Shown here: one piece after another, positions 1 through 8,503 of the stretch
Layout: the number at the start of each line of letters is the position of its first letter
How positions within the stretch are numbered: position 1 is the first letter of the stretch
Assembly: GCF_026153455.1 (NCBI RefSeq)
Contig: NZ_CP110629.1
Span: 3,100,001 to 3,164,000, forward strand
Reading direction: 5' to 3'
Length of the DNA: 64,000 bases
DNA from: Marinimicrobium sp. C6131
GTDB lineage: Bacteria; Pseudomonadota; Gammaproteobacteria; Pseudomonadales; Cellvibrionaceae
The notes under the pieces: model-generated
Database searches by the model: none
Told to the model about the DNA's origin: nothing
Seen by the model: only the letters and a program-made list of their open reading frames with translations
Translations under genes and position numbers: made by a program

Positions 1-49
1 GCTGAAAGGTGTGCTCGAAGGCCTGGGCCAACTTGCGGGAATCAATCAT
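1..49 (-). CDS. galK: Galactokinase, N-terminal end only (cut by window edge)
   Basis: Only the first 16 codons are in the window; they read MIDSRKLAQAFEHTFQ on the minus strand. The start codon lies inside the last codons of galT, so the two genes overlap by 8 bases, which fits translational coupling. The visible peptide resembles the N-terminus of galactokinases, and galK is the expected partner after galT. Galactokinase phosphorylates alpha-D-galactose to galactose-1-phosphate in the cytoplasm, the first committed Leloir step. The identity rests mainly on gene order, because no catalytic motif is visible. Confidence 0.7.
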   Translation of the reverse strand, partial: MIDSRKLAQAFEHTFQ

Positions 50-1094
50 GTTGTTGCTCGCTCTTGTAGTGAATCGCGGAAAGGGATCGCAAACGCTCTG
101 CGGCCTGCTCGGGTGTCAGATCGCGCTGGGCCTCTGCCAGCATTTCGTACCCCACCATGAATTTCCTTACCGTCGCTGAGCGCAATAACGGTGGAAAAAA
201 GTGGGCATGAACACGCCACTCCGGATGATCCTGATGATCAAACGGCGCACCGTGCCAGCCCATGGAGTAGGGGAAAGACACCCGGAAAAGATTGTCGTAC
301 AGAGTGGTCAGCCGCTGTATCGCCTCGGCCAACAGGTGGTACCGATTGACGTCCAGATCGGACAGACGGGTCAGCTCGAAACGTGGCAGCAGCAGTGTTT
401 CAAATGGCCAGGCCGCCCAGTACGGGACAACCACCAGCCAATCCTGGTTCTTGAACACGACGCGCTCGTGCTGATCAATTTCGCGTTCGACATAATCGGC
501 CAACATGGCCCGACCCTGTGCCTGATGATAGGCGGTGAAACGTTCCAGCTTACGTGCGGCAAGGGTTGGCAACTGTTGTTGCGCCCAGATCTGTCCGTGA
601 GGATGGGGATTCGAACAGCCCATCATGGCACCCTTGTTTTCGAACACCTGCACCCAGCGATACTCACGGCCGAGCTCCTGTGTCTGATCCCGCCAACAAT
701 CGATGACCGACGCCAGCTCCGGGATGCTCAACTCGGGCAGCGTTTTTCCATGGTCCGGGGAGAAGCAGATGACCCGGCTGCACCCCTGCTCGGACGCCAT
801 GGTAAACAGCGGATCATCCGTACTGACTTGCGGCGTGTCGGGCTTGAGTGCGGCAAAGTCGTTATCAAACACGAAGGTCGATTCATAGGGCGGATTCTGC
901 TCGCCATTGACGCGCCGGTTGCCAGGACACAGATAACAATCCGGATCGTGAGATGGCCGAGCCTCGATATCCGGCGTTTCGGACTGTCCTTGCCAGGGCC
1001 GACGAGCCCGGTGCGGAGAGACCAATACCCAGTCACCGGTCATGGGATTCAGACGACGGTGAGGATGCTCTGTCGGATCAAATATGCTATTCAT
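42..1094 (-). CDS. galT: Galactose-1-phosphate uridylyltransferase
   Basis: This 350-residue protein exchanges UMP between UDP-glucose and galactose-1-phosphate in the Leloir pathway. The HIT-like active-site motif NPHPHGQIW lies at residues 162-170, with H166 as the expected nucleophile that is uridylylated. C53 and C56 (CYLC) with H115 (SPDHG) match the structural zinc site of the family. The length is normal for bacterial GalT. It lies between galM and galK on the minus strand, 40 bp after galM, and its 3' end overlaps the galK start, so it is almost certainly in one operon with them. Confidence 0.97.
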   Translation of the reverse strand: MNSIFDPTEHPHRRLNPMTGDWVLVSPHRARRPWQGQSETPDIEARPSHDPDCYLCPGNRRVNGEQNPPYESTFVFDNDFAALKPDTPQVSTDDPLFTMASEQGCSRVICFSPDHGKTLPELSIPELASVIDCWRDQTQELGREYRWVQVFENKGAMMGCSNPHPHGQIWAQQQLPTLAARKLERFTAYHQAQGRAMLADYVEREIDQHERVVFKNQDWLVVVPYWAAWPFETLLLPRFELTRLSDLDVNRYHLLAEAIQRLTTLYDNLFRVSFPYSMGWHGAPFDHQDHPEWRVHAHFFPPLLRSATVRKFMVGYEMLAEAQRDLTPEQAAERLRSLSAIHYKSEQQHD

Positions 1095-1134
1095 GTCCTG
1101 CCCGCTGTGTTGTTCAGTTCAGTACACAGATGAT

Positions 1135-2292
1135 TCAACGCGCCGCTGAAAAGCGGTAGATCACCTGCTGCGTATAGGTTTCGCCGGGACGCAAAATCGT
1201 ATCGGGGAATGCCGGCTGATTGGGAGAGTCCGGAAAGTACTGAGGCTCGAGGCACAGCGCCGTTCGATGCTCATAAGTACGCCCCTCCTTACCCTGGGTC
1301 GAGCCGTCGAGAAAGTTGCCCGAATAAAACTGGAGACCCGGGCTGTCAGTCAGCAACGTCATCTCCCGACCGGATGCCGGATCACGAAGTACGGCGGCAA
1401 CACTCACAGCGTCACCCGGATTTCTCGACAGCACCCAGTTATGGTCGTAGCCCATCCCATGCGCCAACTGCTCATTTTCGGCATCAATGTCTTCGCCGAT
1501 TGGCTTCGAATGTGTGAAATCGAACGGAGTGCCGGATACCGCGCGGATTTCACCGGTGGGAATCAGGCCCTCATCCACTGGCGTGAAATGGTCAGCCTGA
1601 ATGAGCAGCTCATGATCGCCAATGGGGCCCGAGCCTGCCAGATTGAAGTAGGCATGATTGGTCAGGCTGACGGGGGTTGCCTGGTCGGTTGTCGCTTCCA
1701 GTGTCAGGTGAAGCTCGTTATCGGTCGTCAATTCGTACACCGCCGTGGTGGCCAATGTACCGGGATAGCCACCTTGCCCGTCCGGACTCACCAACCGCAA
1801 CCGAACGCCGGCGGTTTCTTCGGTCGTAAACAGTTCGGCCTGCCACACCTGTTTGTGGAAACCGGTGCTGCCGCTGTGCAGATGATGGCCGTTGTTATTG
1901 CGCTCAAGCTCATAGGTTTTCCCATCAAGCTCGAAACGTCCGTTCGCGATACGGTTGCCATAGCGACCGATCAACGCACCGAAATAGTTTTCATCACGCA
2001 CATAATCATCAAGGGTGTCATACCCCAGCACGACGTCATCGAGATTGCCCCGAGCATCCGGGACCGTAATCGAACGAATGATGCCGCCGTAATTGAGAAT
2101 GCGGACCGTCATTCCCTGATCGTTGCTGAGAACGAACTCGGATACCGCCTCGCCCCCGGGCGTCGTACCAAAATCAGAGACACTGACGGTCACCGCCGAC
2201 CGACTATCTGAACACGCTGTTATCGAGAGAAGCCCGAAAGAAACCAGGAGTGGTTTCCACCAGAGATCCAGCCTGCACCCTAGGTTAATCAT
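1135..2292 (-). CDS. galM: Aldose 1-epimerase, predicted lipoprotein
   Basis: This 385-residue aldose 1-epimerase (mutarotase) interconverts alpha and beta anomers of galactose or glucose. Family signatures include GRYGNRIANGRFELDGKTY, with its NRI segment, and the active-site stretch TNHAYFNLAG. A C-terminal EPQYFPDSPN segment corresponds to the catalytic glutamate region. Unlike cytoplasmic E. coli GalM, it has an N-terminal hydrophobic segment ending in a lipobox (LLSITAC, cysteine near residue 27). It is therefore probably a lipoprotein acting in the periplasm on incoming sugar. It lies 50 bp after galE and 40 bp before galT. The start gives a complete signal peptide. Confidence 0.93.
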   Translation of the reverse strand: MINLGCRLDLWWKPLLVSFGLLSITACSDSRSAVTVSVSDFGTTPGGEAVSEFVLSNDQGMTVRILNYGGIIRSITVPDARGNLDDVVLGYDTLDDYVRDENYFGALIGRYGNRIANGRFELDGKTYELERNNNGHHLHSGSTGFHKQVWQAELFTTEETAGVRLRLVSPDGQGGYPGTLATTAVYELTTDNELHLTLEATTDQATPVSLTNHAYFNLAGSGPIGDHELLIQADHFTPVDEGLIPTGEIRAVSGTPFDFTHSKPIGEDIDAENEQLAHGMGYDHNWVLSRNPGDAVSVAAVLRDPASGREMTLLTDSPGLQFYSGNFLDGSTQGKEGRTYEHRTALCLEPQYFPDSPNQPAFPDTILRPGETYTQQVIYRFSAAR

Positions 2293-2342
2293 GATCCGAC
2301 CTCACGTTTCGTGTATTTATTGAAGTGACCGCCAGCCAGGAA

Positions 2343-3353
2343 CTACCGGAAGCCTTCCGGGTTGGCCGATTGCCAACGCCAGACATCCTCCGCCATGCGA
2401 TCAATACCCAATTCCGCCCGCCATCCCAGGTCCCGCTGCGCTTTGGTGGGATCGGCCCAGCATTCGGCAATATCTCCGGGTCGTCTGGGTGCAAACTCAT
2501 AGGGAATAGGGCGACCGGTCGCCCGCTCGAAAGCGCCCACGATGTCGAGAACGCTGTAACCACGTCCGGTGCCCAGGTTATAGATGTGGACACCAGCGTC
2601 CTTGTGGCAGAGTTCCAGTGCCGCCAGGTGGCCCCGCGCCAGGTCCACCACGTGGATGTAGTCACGCACCCCGGTGCCATCTTTTGTGGGGTAGTCATTA
2701 CCAAATATCGACAGTGAAGGCCGTCGTCCCACCGCCACCTGAGCGATGTAGGGCATGAGATTGTTGGGAATGCCGTTGGGATCTTCCCCGATCAGACCGC
2801 TCTCATGGGCACCACCGGGGTTGAAATAGCGCAACAGAATGACACTCAGGTCGGGCTCAGCCCGTGCCACATCCTCGAGCATCTGTTCGACCACCCACTT
2901 GGTGCGGCCATAGGGATTGGTCGCCGACAAGGGGAAATCTTCCCGGATCGGCACCGATGCCGGATCACCGTAGACGGTGGCGGACGAGCTGAATACGATA
3001 CAGGACACTTTGTGGGCCAGCATGACCGACACCAATTGCTGAGTACCGTGGACGTTCACGTCGTAATAGTCCAGAGGAATCCGGGTGGACTCACCGACGG
3101 CCTTTAATCCGGCAAAGTGCATCACCGCATCAAAGGTGTGTGTCCTGAATATGGCCTCAAGCGCGGCCCGATCACGGATATCGGCCTCATGAAAGGTCGG
3201 CCGGTGACCGGTAATCTGCTCCAGGCGATCCAGCGCCGAGCGCTTACTGTTCGCCAGATTGTCCAGAATCACTATCTGGTGGCCCTGGGAGAGCAACTCC
3301 ACACAGGTGTGGAGGCCAATATAACCCAGGCCACCGGTGACCAGAATCTTCAT
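2343..3353 (-). CDS. galE: UDP-glucose 4-epimerase
   Basis: This 336-residue short-chain dehydrogenase-fold enzyme interconverts UDP-galactose and UDP-glucose using bound NAD. The Rossmann motif GGLGYIG is at residues 7-13. The catalytic YxxxK motif is in YGRTK, preceded by the serine-rich SSSATVYGD segment. The length matches E. coli GalE. It is the first gene of the minus-strand galE-galM-galT-galK operon and is divergent from a LacI-family regulator gene. It therefore probably serves both galactose catabolism and supply of UDP-galactose for cell-surface polysaccharides. Confidence 0.97.
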   Translation of the reverse strand: MKILVTGGLGYIGLHTCVELLSQGHQIVILDNLANSKRSALDRLEQITGHRPTFHEADIRDRAALEAIFRTHTFDAVMHFAGLKAVGESTRIPLDYYDVNVHGTQQLVSVMLAHKVSCIVFSSSATVYGDPASVPIREDFPLSATNPYGRTKWVVEQMLEDVARAEPDLSVILLRYFNPGGAHESGLIGEDPNGIPNNLMPYIAQVAVGRRPSLSIFGNDYPTKDGTGVRDYIHVVDLARGHLAALELCHKDAGVHIYNLGTGRGYSVLDIVGAFERATGRPIPYEFAPRRPGDIAECWADPTKAQRDLGWRAELGIDRMAEDVWRWQSANPEGFR

Positions 3354-3719
3354 GTCCCGCCCTCTTGTTATTCGGGAATTTTTCTTAGGTTATACGTTTT
3401 CCCTATGGATTTAAAGTCATTCTGCAAGCCTACAACCACCCACCCAACGCTATTAAACATCGGTAATTATCGAAAAATGAGCAGTTAATGCCATTTTTTA
3501 TCGATTTTATGCCTAAAAACCCATTAAATATTATTTATATTAATTTTACGTTGCGATATCAGTTATCGGCCGCCGGGACAAGATTTTTTGCCAAAAACAG
3601 CCCGAAAGTGCATTATTATCAGCGGAAAGGTTAAACGATTACAGAAGCTCCACGGCTCAAGCTGCGACACCCCAGCGGATCTGGTATTGTTACCGCTTTT
3701 TCAGGAACAGGTTTACTCA
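3354..3719. promoter_or_regulatory. Divergent control region between galE and the LacI-family regulator
   Basis: This 366-bp AT-rich stretch separates the two divergent transcripts and must carry both promoters. The centre (about 3500-3560) is very AT-rich. One good LacI/GalR-type palindrome lies at 3629-3644 and is annotated separately. A weaker CG-centred sequence (GGTTATACGTTTTC, about 3391-3404) lies nearer to galE. Exact -35 and -10 boxes cannot be assigned with confidence. Confidence 0.6.
3629..3644. promoter_or_regulatory. Candidate GalR-type operator
   Basis: On the minus strand the sequence reads CTGTAATCGTTTAACC. It matches the LacI/GalR operator pattern TGTAAnCGnTTACA at all but one informative position and has the expected central CG. 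It lies about 76 bp upstream of the regulator start and could mediate autoregulation and control of the divergent gal operon. It was recognised by eye. Confidence 0.55.
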
Positions 3720-4721
3720 ATGGCCACTATCAAAGACATTGCCAATGCGGCGGGCGTATCGCTGGCCACGGTTTCCCGGGTCATCAACGACGGCCCCAAG
3801 GTTGGCAAGGCCACCCGTGAACGCATCAAGAAAATCATGGACGAAATGGGCTACCGGCCCAATGCCAACGCCCGAGCCCTGGTCAACAAACGCAGCGCCT
3901 CGTTGGGCGTCGTGCTTGCCGAACTGTCCGATCCATTCTTTGCGACCCTGGCCCATGGCATTGAGGCCACCACGCGCAAGCAAGGCGTCCAGATTCTGAT
4001 GAGTTCCGGCTCCATCGAGCGAGAGACCGAGCGCCAGGCGATCGAAACCCTGCTGGAGCATCGCTGCGAAGCCATGGTGGTGCACAGCAAGGCGCTGGAT
4101 GACGACACACTGATCGATCTGGCCGGACAGGTGCCCGGCTTTGTGTTGATCAACCGCTACATCCCCGAAATTGCCAATCGCTGCGTCTGGCTCGACAACG
4201 TCGCCGGTGGCCGAGCCATGGCGCAATATATGCTCAGTCAGGGCCATCGGGATCTTGCGGTGATCAGCAGCCGCTACCAGATTGAAGACCCGGTGCAGCG
4301 GATTCAGGGCATTCGGGAGGCGCTGGAGCAGGCGGGCATAGCACTGCCCGATGCCAATATCGAGTACAGCACGCCGGATCAGGAGGGCGGGGAAATCGCG
4401 GTCCAGAATCTGCTCGCCAAGGGTAAGCAGTTTACCGCCGTTCTCGCCTACAACGACGCCATGGCATCCGGCGCCATGACCATTCTGCAGGACCACGGCA
4501 TTGACGTACCCAATGAAGTCTCGGTAATCGGCTACGACGATGTGTTGCTGGCGAAGTACTGTCGCCCCAAACTCACCACCCTACGCTATCCGGTGGAGGT
4601 CATGGCCATGCGCGCCGCTGAGCTGGCGTTGAGTTACGCCTCGGGCAACCGCCCCGAGCCCGGTGTCACCTTCAAATACACACCGACGATCGTGAAGCGC
4701 GAATCGGTGGTGAAGCGCTAG
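3720..4721 (+). CDS. LacI/GalR-family transcriptional repressor, probable galactose regulator
   Basis: The protein is 333 residues from the ATG at 3720, chosen because the conserved helix-turn-helix (MATIKDIANAAGVSLATVS) starts exactly there; upstream in-frame codons have no homology. The hinge-helix region follows at about residues 45-60 (NANARALVNKRS), then a periplasmic-binding-protein-like sensor domain to about residue 330. The divergent position from galE and the GalR-like palindrome upstream suggest a GalR/GalS role that senses galactose. Ligand identity is inferred from context only. Its stop codon overlaps the stop of the convergent MFS gene by three bases. Confidence 0.9.
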   Translation: MATIKDIANAAGVSLATVSRVINDGPKVGKATRERIKKIMDEMGYRPNANARALVNKRSASLGVVLAELSDPFFATLAHGIEATTRKQGVQILMSSGSIERETERQAIETLLEHRCEAMVVHSKALDDDTLIDLAGQVPGFVLINRYIPEIANRCVWLDNVAGGRAMAQYMLSQGHRDLAVISSRYQIEDPVQRIQGIREALEQAGIALPDANIEYSTPDQEGGEIAVQNLLAKGKQFTAVLAYNDAMASGAMTILQDHGIDVPNEVSVIGYDDVLLAKYCRPKLTTLRYPVEVMAMRAAELALSYASGNRPEPGVTFKYTPTIVKRESVVKR

Positions 4722-5911
4722 GCGACCACAGCACTTCGCCGCTCCATTCGCAAGGCCAGGGCAAAGAACACCAGCCCCGCCACGGCGGTTGTGGCGCCGA
4801 CATATCCCGTGGAGCTCCAGCCAAAGCCCGCCGAAATGGCCAGGCCACCCAGCATGGGACCAATGGCATTCGCCGTGTTGAACGCCGCGTGATGGGAGGC
4901 GGCGGCCAGGGTCTGGGCACCCACCGCCACATCCATCAAGTGGGTCTGCAGCGGCGGTGACACCGCGGCCACCGTCCCCACCAGGAAGGTCATCATCAGA
5001 ATGCTCCACAGCTCGCCCGTGGCCGACGGGAATACCAGATAGACCGCCAGACTCCAGAGCAGCGCCCCGCCCACGGCCTTGAACTGAAACTTGTCGAACA
5101 GCCAGCCGCCGAAAATATTGCCCAGGAAGCCGCCCGCGCCAAAGGTCGCCATGGCAATGGGTATCCAGCCTTTATCGACCTCGGTCACATAGAGCAGCGT
5201 AGGGGCCAGGTAGCTGAACACACAGAAAACGCCGGCAAAGCCGGTGGCGCCGATCATCAGCGCCAGCCACACCTGGGGCCGGTGAAAGGCTTTGAGCTCC
5301 GCTGCCGGGCGGTTGCGCGGCTGCTGCCGGTCCAGAGGCAAATAAATCACAATCAGAATCACCGTCAGCATGGACACCGCCGACACCAGCACAAAAGCAT
5401 AGCGCCAGCTGATGGACTGGCCCAGCCAGGTCGCCAAGGGGTTGCCGATCAAGACCGCCAGGGTCAGGCCGATCATGACCCGGCTGACCGCCTTGCCCCG
5501 GTCACTGGGCGGCGCCAGGCTGGCCACCACCAGGGCGGCGACGCCGAAATAGGTACCGTGGGGCAGGCCGGCAATAAAACGGAACGCCAATAGGGACTCA
5601 TAGGTGGGCGCCAGGGCACTGGCGATATTGGCCAGGGTGTAAAACCCCATCAGACCAATCAGCAAGTGGCGCCGGAACAGGCGCGCACCAAACACCGCCA
5701 GTAGAGGGGCGCCGACAACCACGCCCAGGGCGTAGCTGCTGATGACATGGCCGACCTGGGGCTCGGTCACCCCCAGCCCCTCGGCGATGCCCGGCATCAG
5801 GCCCATGGTGGCAAACTCCCCGGTGCCGATGCCAAAGCCGCCCACGGCCAGGGCAATTTCGATCAGCCACATCTGGGCTTTGGTCAGGGTCGGACTGGCA
5901 GAAGTGGTCAT
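4718..5911 (-). CDS. MFS transporter, AraJ/DHA1-like sugar or drug exporter
   Basis: This 397-residue inner-membrane protein has about 12 hydrophobic segments. The N-terminal motif GGFGIGTGEFATMGLMPGIA is typical of the AraJ/NepI-like proton-antiport exporters of the DHA1 group. The ATG at 5911 is preferred because a GGAA ribosome-binding site lies 8 bases upstream; the reading frame stays open to 6046 but that extension is not membrane-protein-like. It converges on the regulator gene with overlapping stop codons. The substrate cannot be told from sequence. A role in efflux of sugars or derivatives is possible given the neighbouring gal genes. Confidence 0.88.
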   Translation of the reverse strand: MTTSASPTLTKAQMWLIEIALAVGGFGIGTGEFATMGLMPGIAEGLGVTEPQVGHVISSYALGVVVGAPLLAVFGARLFRRHLLIGLMGFYTLANIASALAPTYESLLAFRFIAGLPHGTYFGVAALVVASLAPPSDRGKAVSRVMIGLTLAVLIGNPLATWLGQSISWRYAFVLVSAVSMLTVILIVIYLPLDRQQPRNRPAAELKAFHRPQVWLALMIGATGFAGVFCVFSYLAPTLLYVTEVDKGWIPIAMATFGAGGFLGNIFGGWLFDKFQFKAVGGALLWSLAVYLVFPSATGELWSILMMTFLVGTVAAVSPPLQTHLMDVAVGAQTLAAASHHAAFNTANAIGPMLGGLAISAGFGWSSTGYVGATTAVAGLVFFALALRMERRSAVVA

Positions 5912-6154
5912 TGGCGTTCCGTAGTGCTGGGAACAACACAACCCCGCCGCGCCGCCGCTGGAGTGGCGCAGAGTAGGCAACCGTGTTGTTGTGATTGTCG
6001 TTGTGGGGAAGAGACTGAGGGTGGCCTGCCCCTCAAACGCGCGCATTGTACCGCATTTGACGAACCAGCGCGGCCCGGCTATTTCTGGCCCTCAGCCGTC
6101 CCAACCACTATACTGGTCGGTTTCCCGATCAGCGTAATACTGAAGGATTCTGTT

Positions 6155-6538
6155 ATGACCAACCGCGCCGTGATTCATACCGATAAGGCCCCGGAGGCCA
6201 TCGGCACTTACTCGCAAGCCGTCAAAGTCGACAACACTGTGTATCTGTCGGGCCAGATCCCGCTGAACCCCGAGACCATGGAATTGGTAGACGGAGACTT
6301 CGAAGCCCAGGCCGAGCAGGTTTTTAAAAACCTGGCGGCGGTCTGTGAAGCCGCCAATGGCAGCCTGAACCATATCGTCAAACTGAACCTGTACCTGACC
6401 GACCTGGCCAACTTTACCGTGGTCAATGAAGTCATGGCACGCCACTTCCGCCAACCCTTCCCGGCCCGTGCGGCGGTGGGCATCAACCAGTTGCCCAAAG
6501 GCGCGCTGTTTGAAGCCGAAGGGGTCATGGTGCTTTAA
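6155..6538 (+). CDS. ridA: RidA-family enamine/imine deaminase
   Basis: This 127-residue protein of the YjgF/YER057c/UK114 family hydrolyses reactive 2-aminoacrylate and other enamine/imine intermediates released by PLP enzymes. The start APEAIGTYSQAVKVDNTVYL and the substrate-site arginine region near the C-terminus (FPARAAVGINQLPKGALFE) are characteristic. The ATG at 6155 has an AAGGA ribosome-binding site at 6143-6147. It appears to be a single gene, and its stop overlaps the stop of the convergent CheV-like gene. Confidence 0.95.
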   Translation: MTNRAVIHTDKAPEAIGTYSQAVKVDNTVYLSGQIPLNPETMELVDGDFEAQAEQVFKNLAAVCEAANGSLNHIVKLNLYLTDLANFTVVNEVMARHFRQPFPARAAVGINQLPKGALFEAEGVMVL

Positions 6539-7434
6539 TCAGCCATCAGCGTTTTGGCGCCGCGGAGCATGGCGTGGACCAGCTCCTCGGCGTCGAACTT
6601 GGTCAGCGCTTCGTTGGCACCGACCTGGTGGGCATAGCTGACACTCATTTCGCTGTTCAGTGACGTGTGCAGAATGATGTAAGCGTGACTCAGCGCCTTG
6701 TCGTCGCGCACACTGAAGGCCAACTCATAACCATCCAGCCCCGGCATTTCGATATCACTCACCAGAATATCAATGGCGTTGTTGTCCTTCGCCGCCTGGT
6801 GCATTCGCTGCAGGGCTTTTTCGCCATTGGTCAGCACCTGATAGGGAATATTCAGTCCGTCCAGGGCATCCTGCAGTTGCTTGCGAGCCACATGGGAGTC
6901 ATCCACCAGCAGGATATTCAGCGGTTTGAGCTGCTCGCGCTGGACATCGGTCAGCACCGCCCGACGGCGGCCCGGCGGGTCGGGGTAAACCTGGGCAAAT
7001 AACAGCTCCAGGTCGATCAACTGAACGGCCTGATCCTCGTGCATATACAGACCGGTGACAAAGGCCCGCTTGCCCAGCATCTGCGGTGGCGCCTTCACCT
7101 CTTTCCAGTTGGCATCCACAATCCGGTCGATACCGCGCACCAGAAAGCCAATGTCCTTGCGCTGGCAGTCGGTGATGATGATTGACCCCCGGCGCATTTC
7201 CTCGTCGGACAGGGGTTTGTAACCCACCGCCGCCGCCATATCGATGACCGGAATGGTCTTGCCCCGCACGGTGGTCGCGCCAAGAATCGCCGGATGCTCC
7301 TGAAGGATCCGGTTGAAGCGGGTATAGGGAATGATCTCACGCACTTTGAGCGTACCCATCGCAAAGCTCTGGGTGGGTGTCAGTCTGAAAAGCAGCAGCT
7401 TCTGGGCGTGTTGGGCCTTACCGTTCATGGGCAA
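6535..7434 (-). CDS. cheV: CheV-type chemotaxis coupling protein (CheW domain plus receiver domain)
   Basis: This 299-residue cytoplasmic protein has an N-terminal CheW-like coupling domain (about residues 10-155) and a C-terminal response-regulator receiver domain (about 172-295). The receiver has the acidic pair in LLVDDS, the phospho-acceptor aspartate in ILVSDIEMPG and a C-terminal lysine in LTKFDAEE. The arrangement is diagnostic of CheV, which couples methyl-accepting receptors to CheA and is tuned by phosphorylation. No other chemotaxis gene is nearby, as is common for cheV. The substitution pattern suggests an intact protein. Confidence 0.93.
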   Translation of the reverse strand: MPMNGKAQHAQKLLLFRLTPTQSFAMGTLKVREIIPYTRFNRILQEHPAILGATTVRGKTIPVIDMAAAVGYKPLSDEEMRRGSIIITDCQRKDIGFLVRGIDRIVDANWKEVKAPPQMLGKRAFVTGLYMHEDQAVQLIDLELLFAQVYPDPPGRRRAVLTDVQREQLKPLNILLVDDSHVARKQLQDALDGLNIPYQVLTNGEKALQRMHQAAKDNNAIDILVSDIEMPGLDGYELAFSVRDDKALSHAYIILHTSLNSEMSVSYAHQVGANEALTKFDAEELVHAMLRGAKTLMAD

Positions 7435-7510
7435 TCTCGGAGTCCGAAGTGCGTCTGATGTCAGTGGGGTACACTAGCGTATCGGCGGTTTGCGCGTAAA
7501 CCGAAGGGAA

Positions 7511-8503
7511 TCAGGCAATTTTTTGGGCCGGCCCGGCCGCCGGGTCTTCGGGAAGCGCCTCGGCAAAGGCTTTCATCACGTAATCCACCCGGGCCTCCGG
7601 CGTTTTATGCAGACCGGCCTTCAGGGACTCAATGTGGCGCAGCCGGGGCAGCAGCCCCAGGCCATTGGCCACCTGAATCGCCAGCCCCGGACGGGCATTG
7701 AGTTCCAGCAGTTGCGGTCCACGGCTTTTGTCGAGCACGATGTCGGTGCCGATGTAACCCAGCCCGGTCATTTCATAGCAGCGCGCGGCCAATACCAGCA
7801 TGGAGCGCCAGTCGGGGACCTTGATTTCATTGAGGGGCTTTTTGGTGTCCGGGTGCACCGATACCCCCAGGCCGAACTGGACCGCTTTCAGGCAGCGTCC
7901 CGTGGCAATATCCAGCCCCACGCCCACGGCCCCCTGGTGCAGATTGGCTTTACCATCGGAGGCGTGGGTGGCCAGGCGCAGCATGGCCATCACCGGGTAG
8001 CCTTTGAAGACCACCACGCGGATGTCCGGAACGCCCTCGTAAGAATAACCTTCAAAAATATCGTCGAACTCAATCAGGTCCTCGACGATCACCACATCGG
8101 GCTTGCCCCCAAGAGAATAAAGGCCGGCCAGGGTATTGGACATGTGCCGGCGAATTTCCTCAATGTCGATTTCCGCCCCCGAGGCCTTCACAAATTTGTC
8201 ACCTCGACGGCCGGTGATCACCAGAATCCCCTTGCCGCCGGAACCCTTGGCAGGTTTCACGGCGAAGCCGTCGAGCTCGTAAAGCTGTTTCTCGATGTGA
8301 CTGATCGCATGCTGCTCCGACACCACGAAGCGCAGTGCCGGTGTTGCCAGGCCATATTCCTCGGTGAGCAGTTTCGTTTTCAGCTTGTCATCCACCAACG
8401 GGTAGCGCGAGCGGGAATTGTAGCGAGCAATAAAATCCCGATTGCGGGCATTCATACCGAGGATACCCAGCTTTTTCAGTCGCCAGGGGCTGATCCACTT
8501 CAT
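7511..8503 (-). CDS. ATP-grasp alpha-L-glutamate ligase-like protein
   Basis: This 330-residue RimK-related ATP-grasp enzyme would form a peptide-like bond between a carboxylate and an amine using ATP. The glycine-rich ATP-binding loop is VKPAKGSGGKGILVI (about residues 84-98), and the metal/ATP segment near the C-terminus is LLELNARPGL. It overlaps the stop of the upstream transmembrane gene by four bases and forms a tight minus-strand trio with it and a retropepsin-like lipoprotein. These three families co-occur widely in proteobacteria. The substrate is not known from the sequence. Confidence 0.88.
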   Translation of the reverse strand: MKWISPWRLKKLGILGMNARNRDFIARYNSRSRYPLVDDKLKTKLLTEEYGLATPALRFVVSEQHAISHIEKQLYELDGFAVKPAKGSGGKGILVITGRRGDKFVKASGAEIDIEEIRRHMSNTLAGLYSLGGKPDVVIVEDLIEFDDIFEGYSYEGVPDIRVVVFKGYPVMAMLRLATHASDGKANLHQGAVGVGLDIATGRCLKAVQFGLGVSVHPDTKKPLNEIKVPDWRSMLVLAARCYEMTGLGYIGTDIVLDKSRGPQLLELNARPGLAIQVANGLGLLPRLRHIESLKAGLHKTPEARVDYVMKAFAEALPEDPAAGPAQKIA

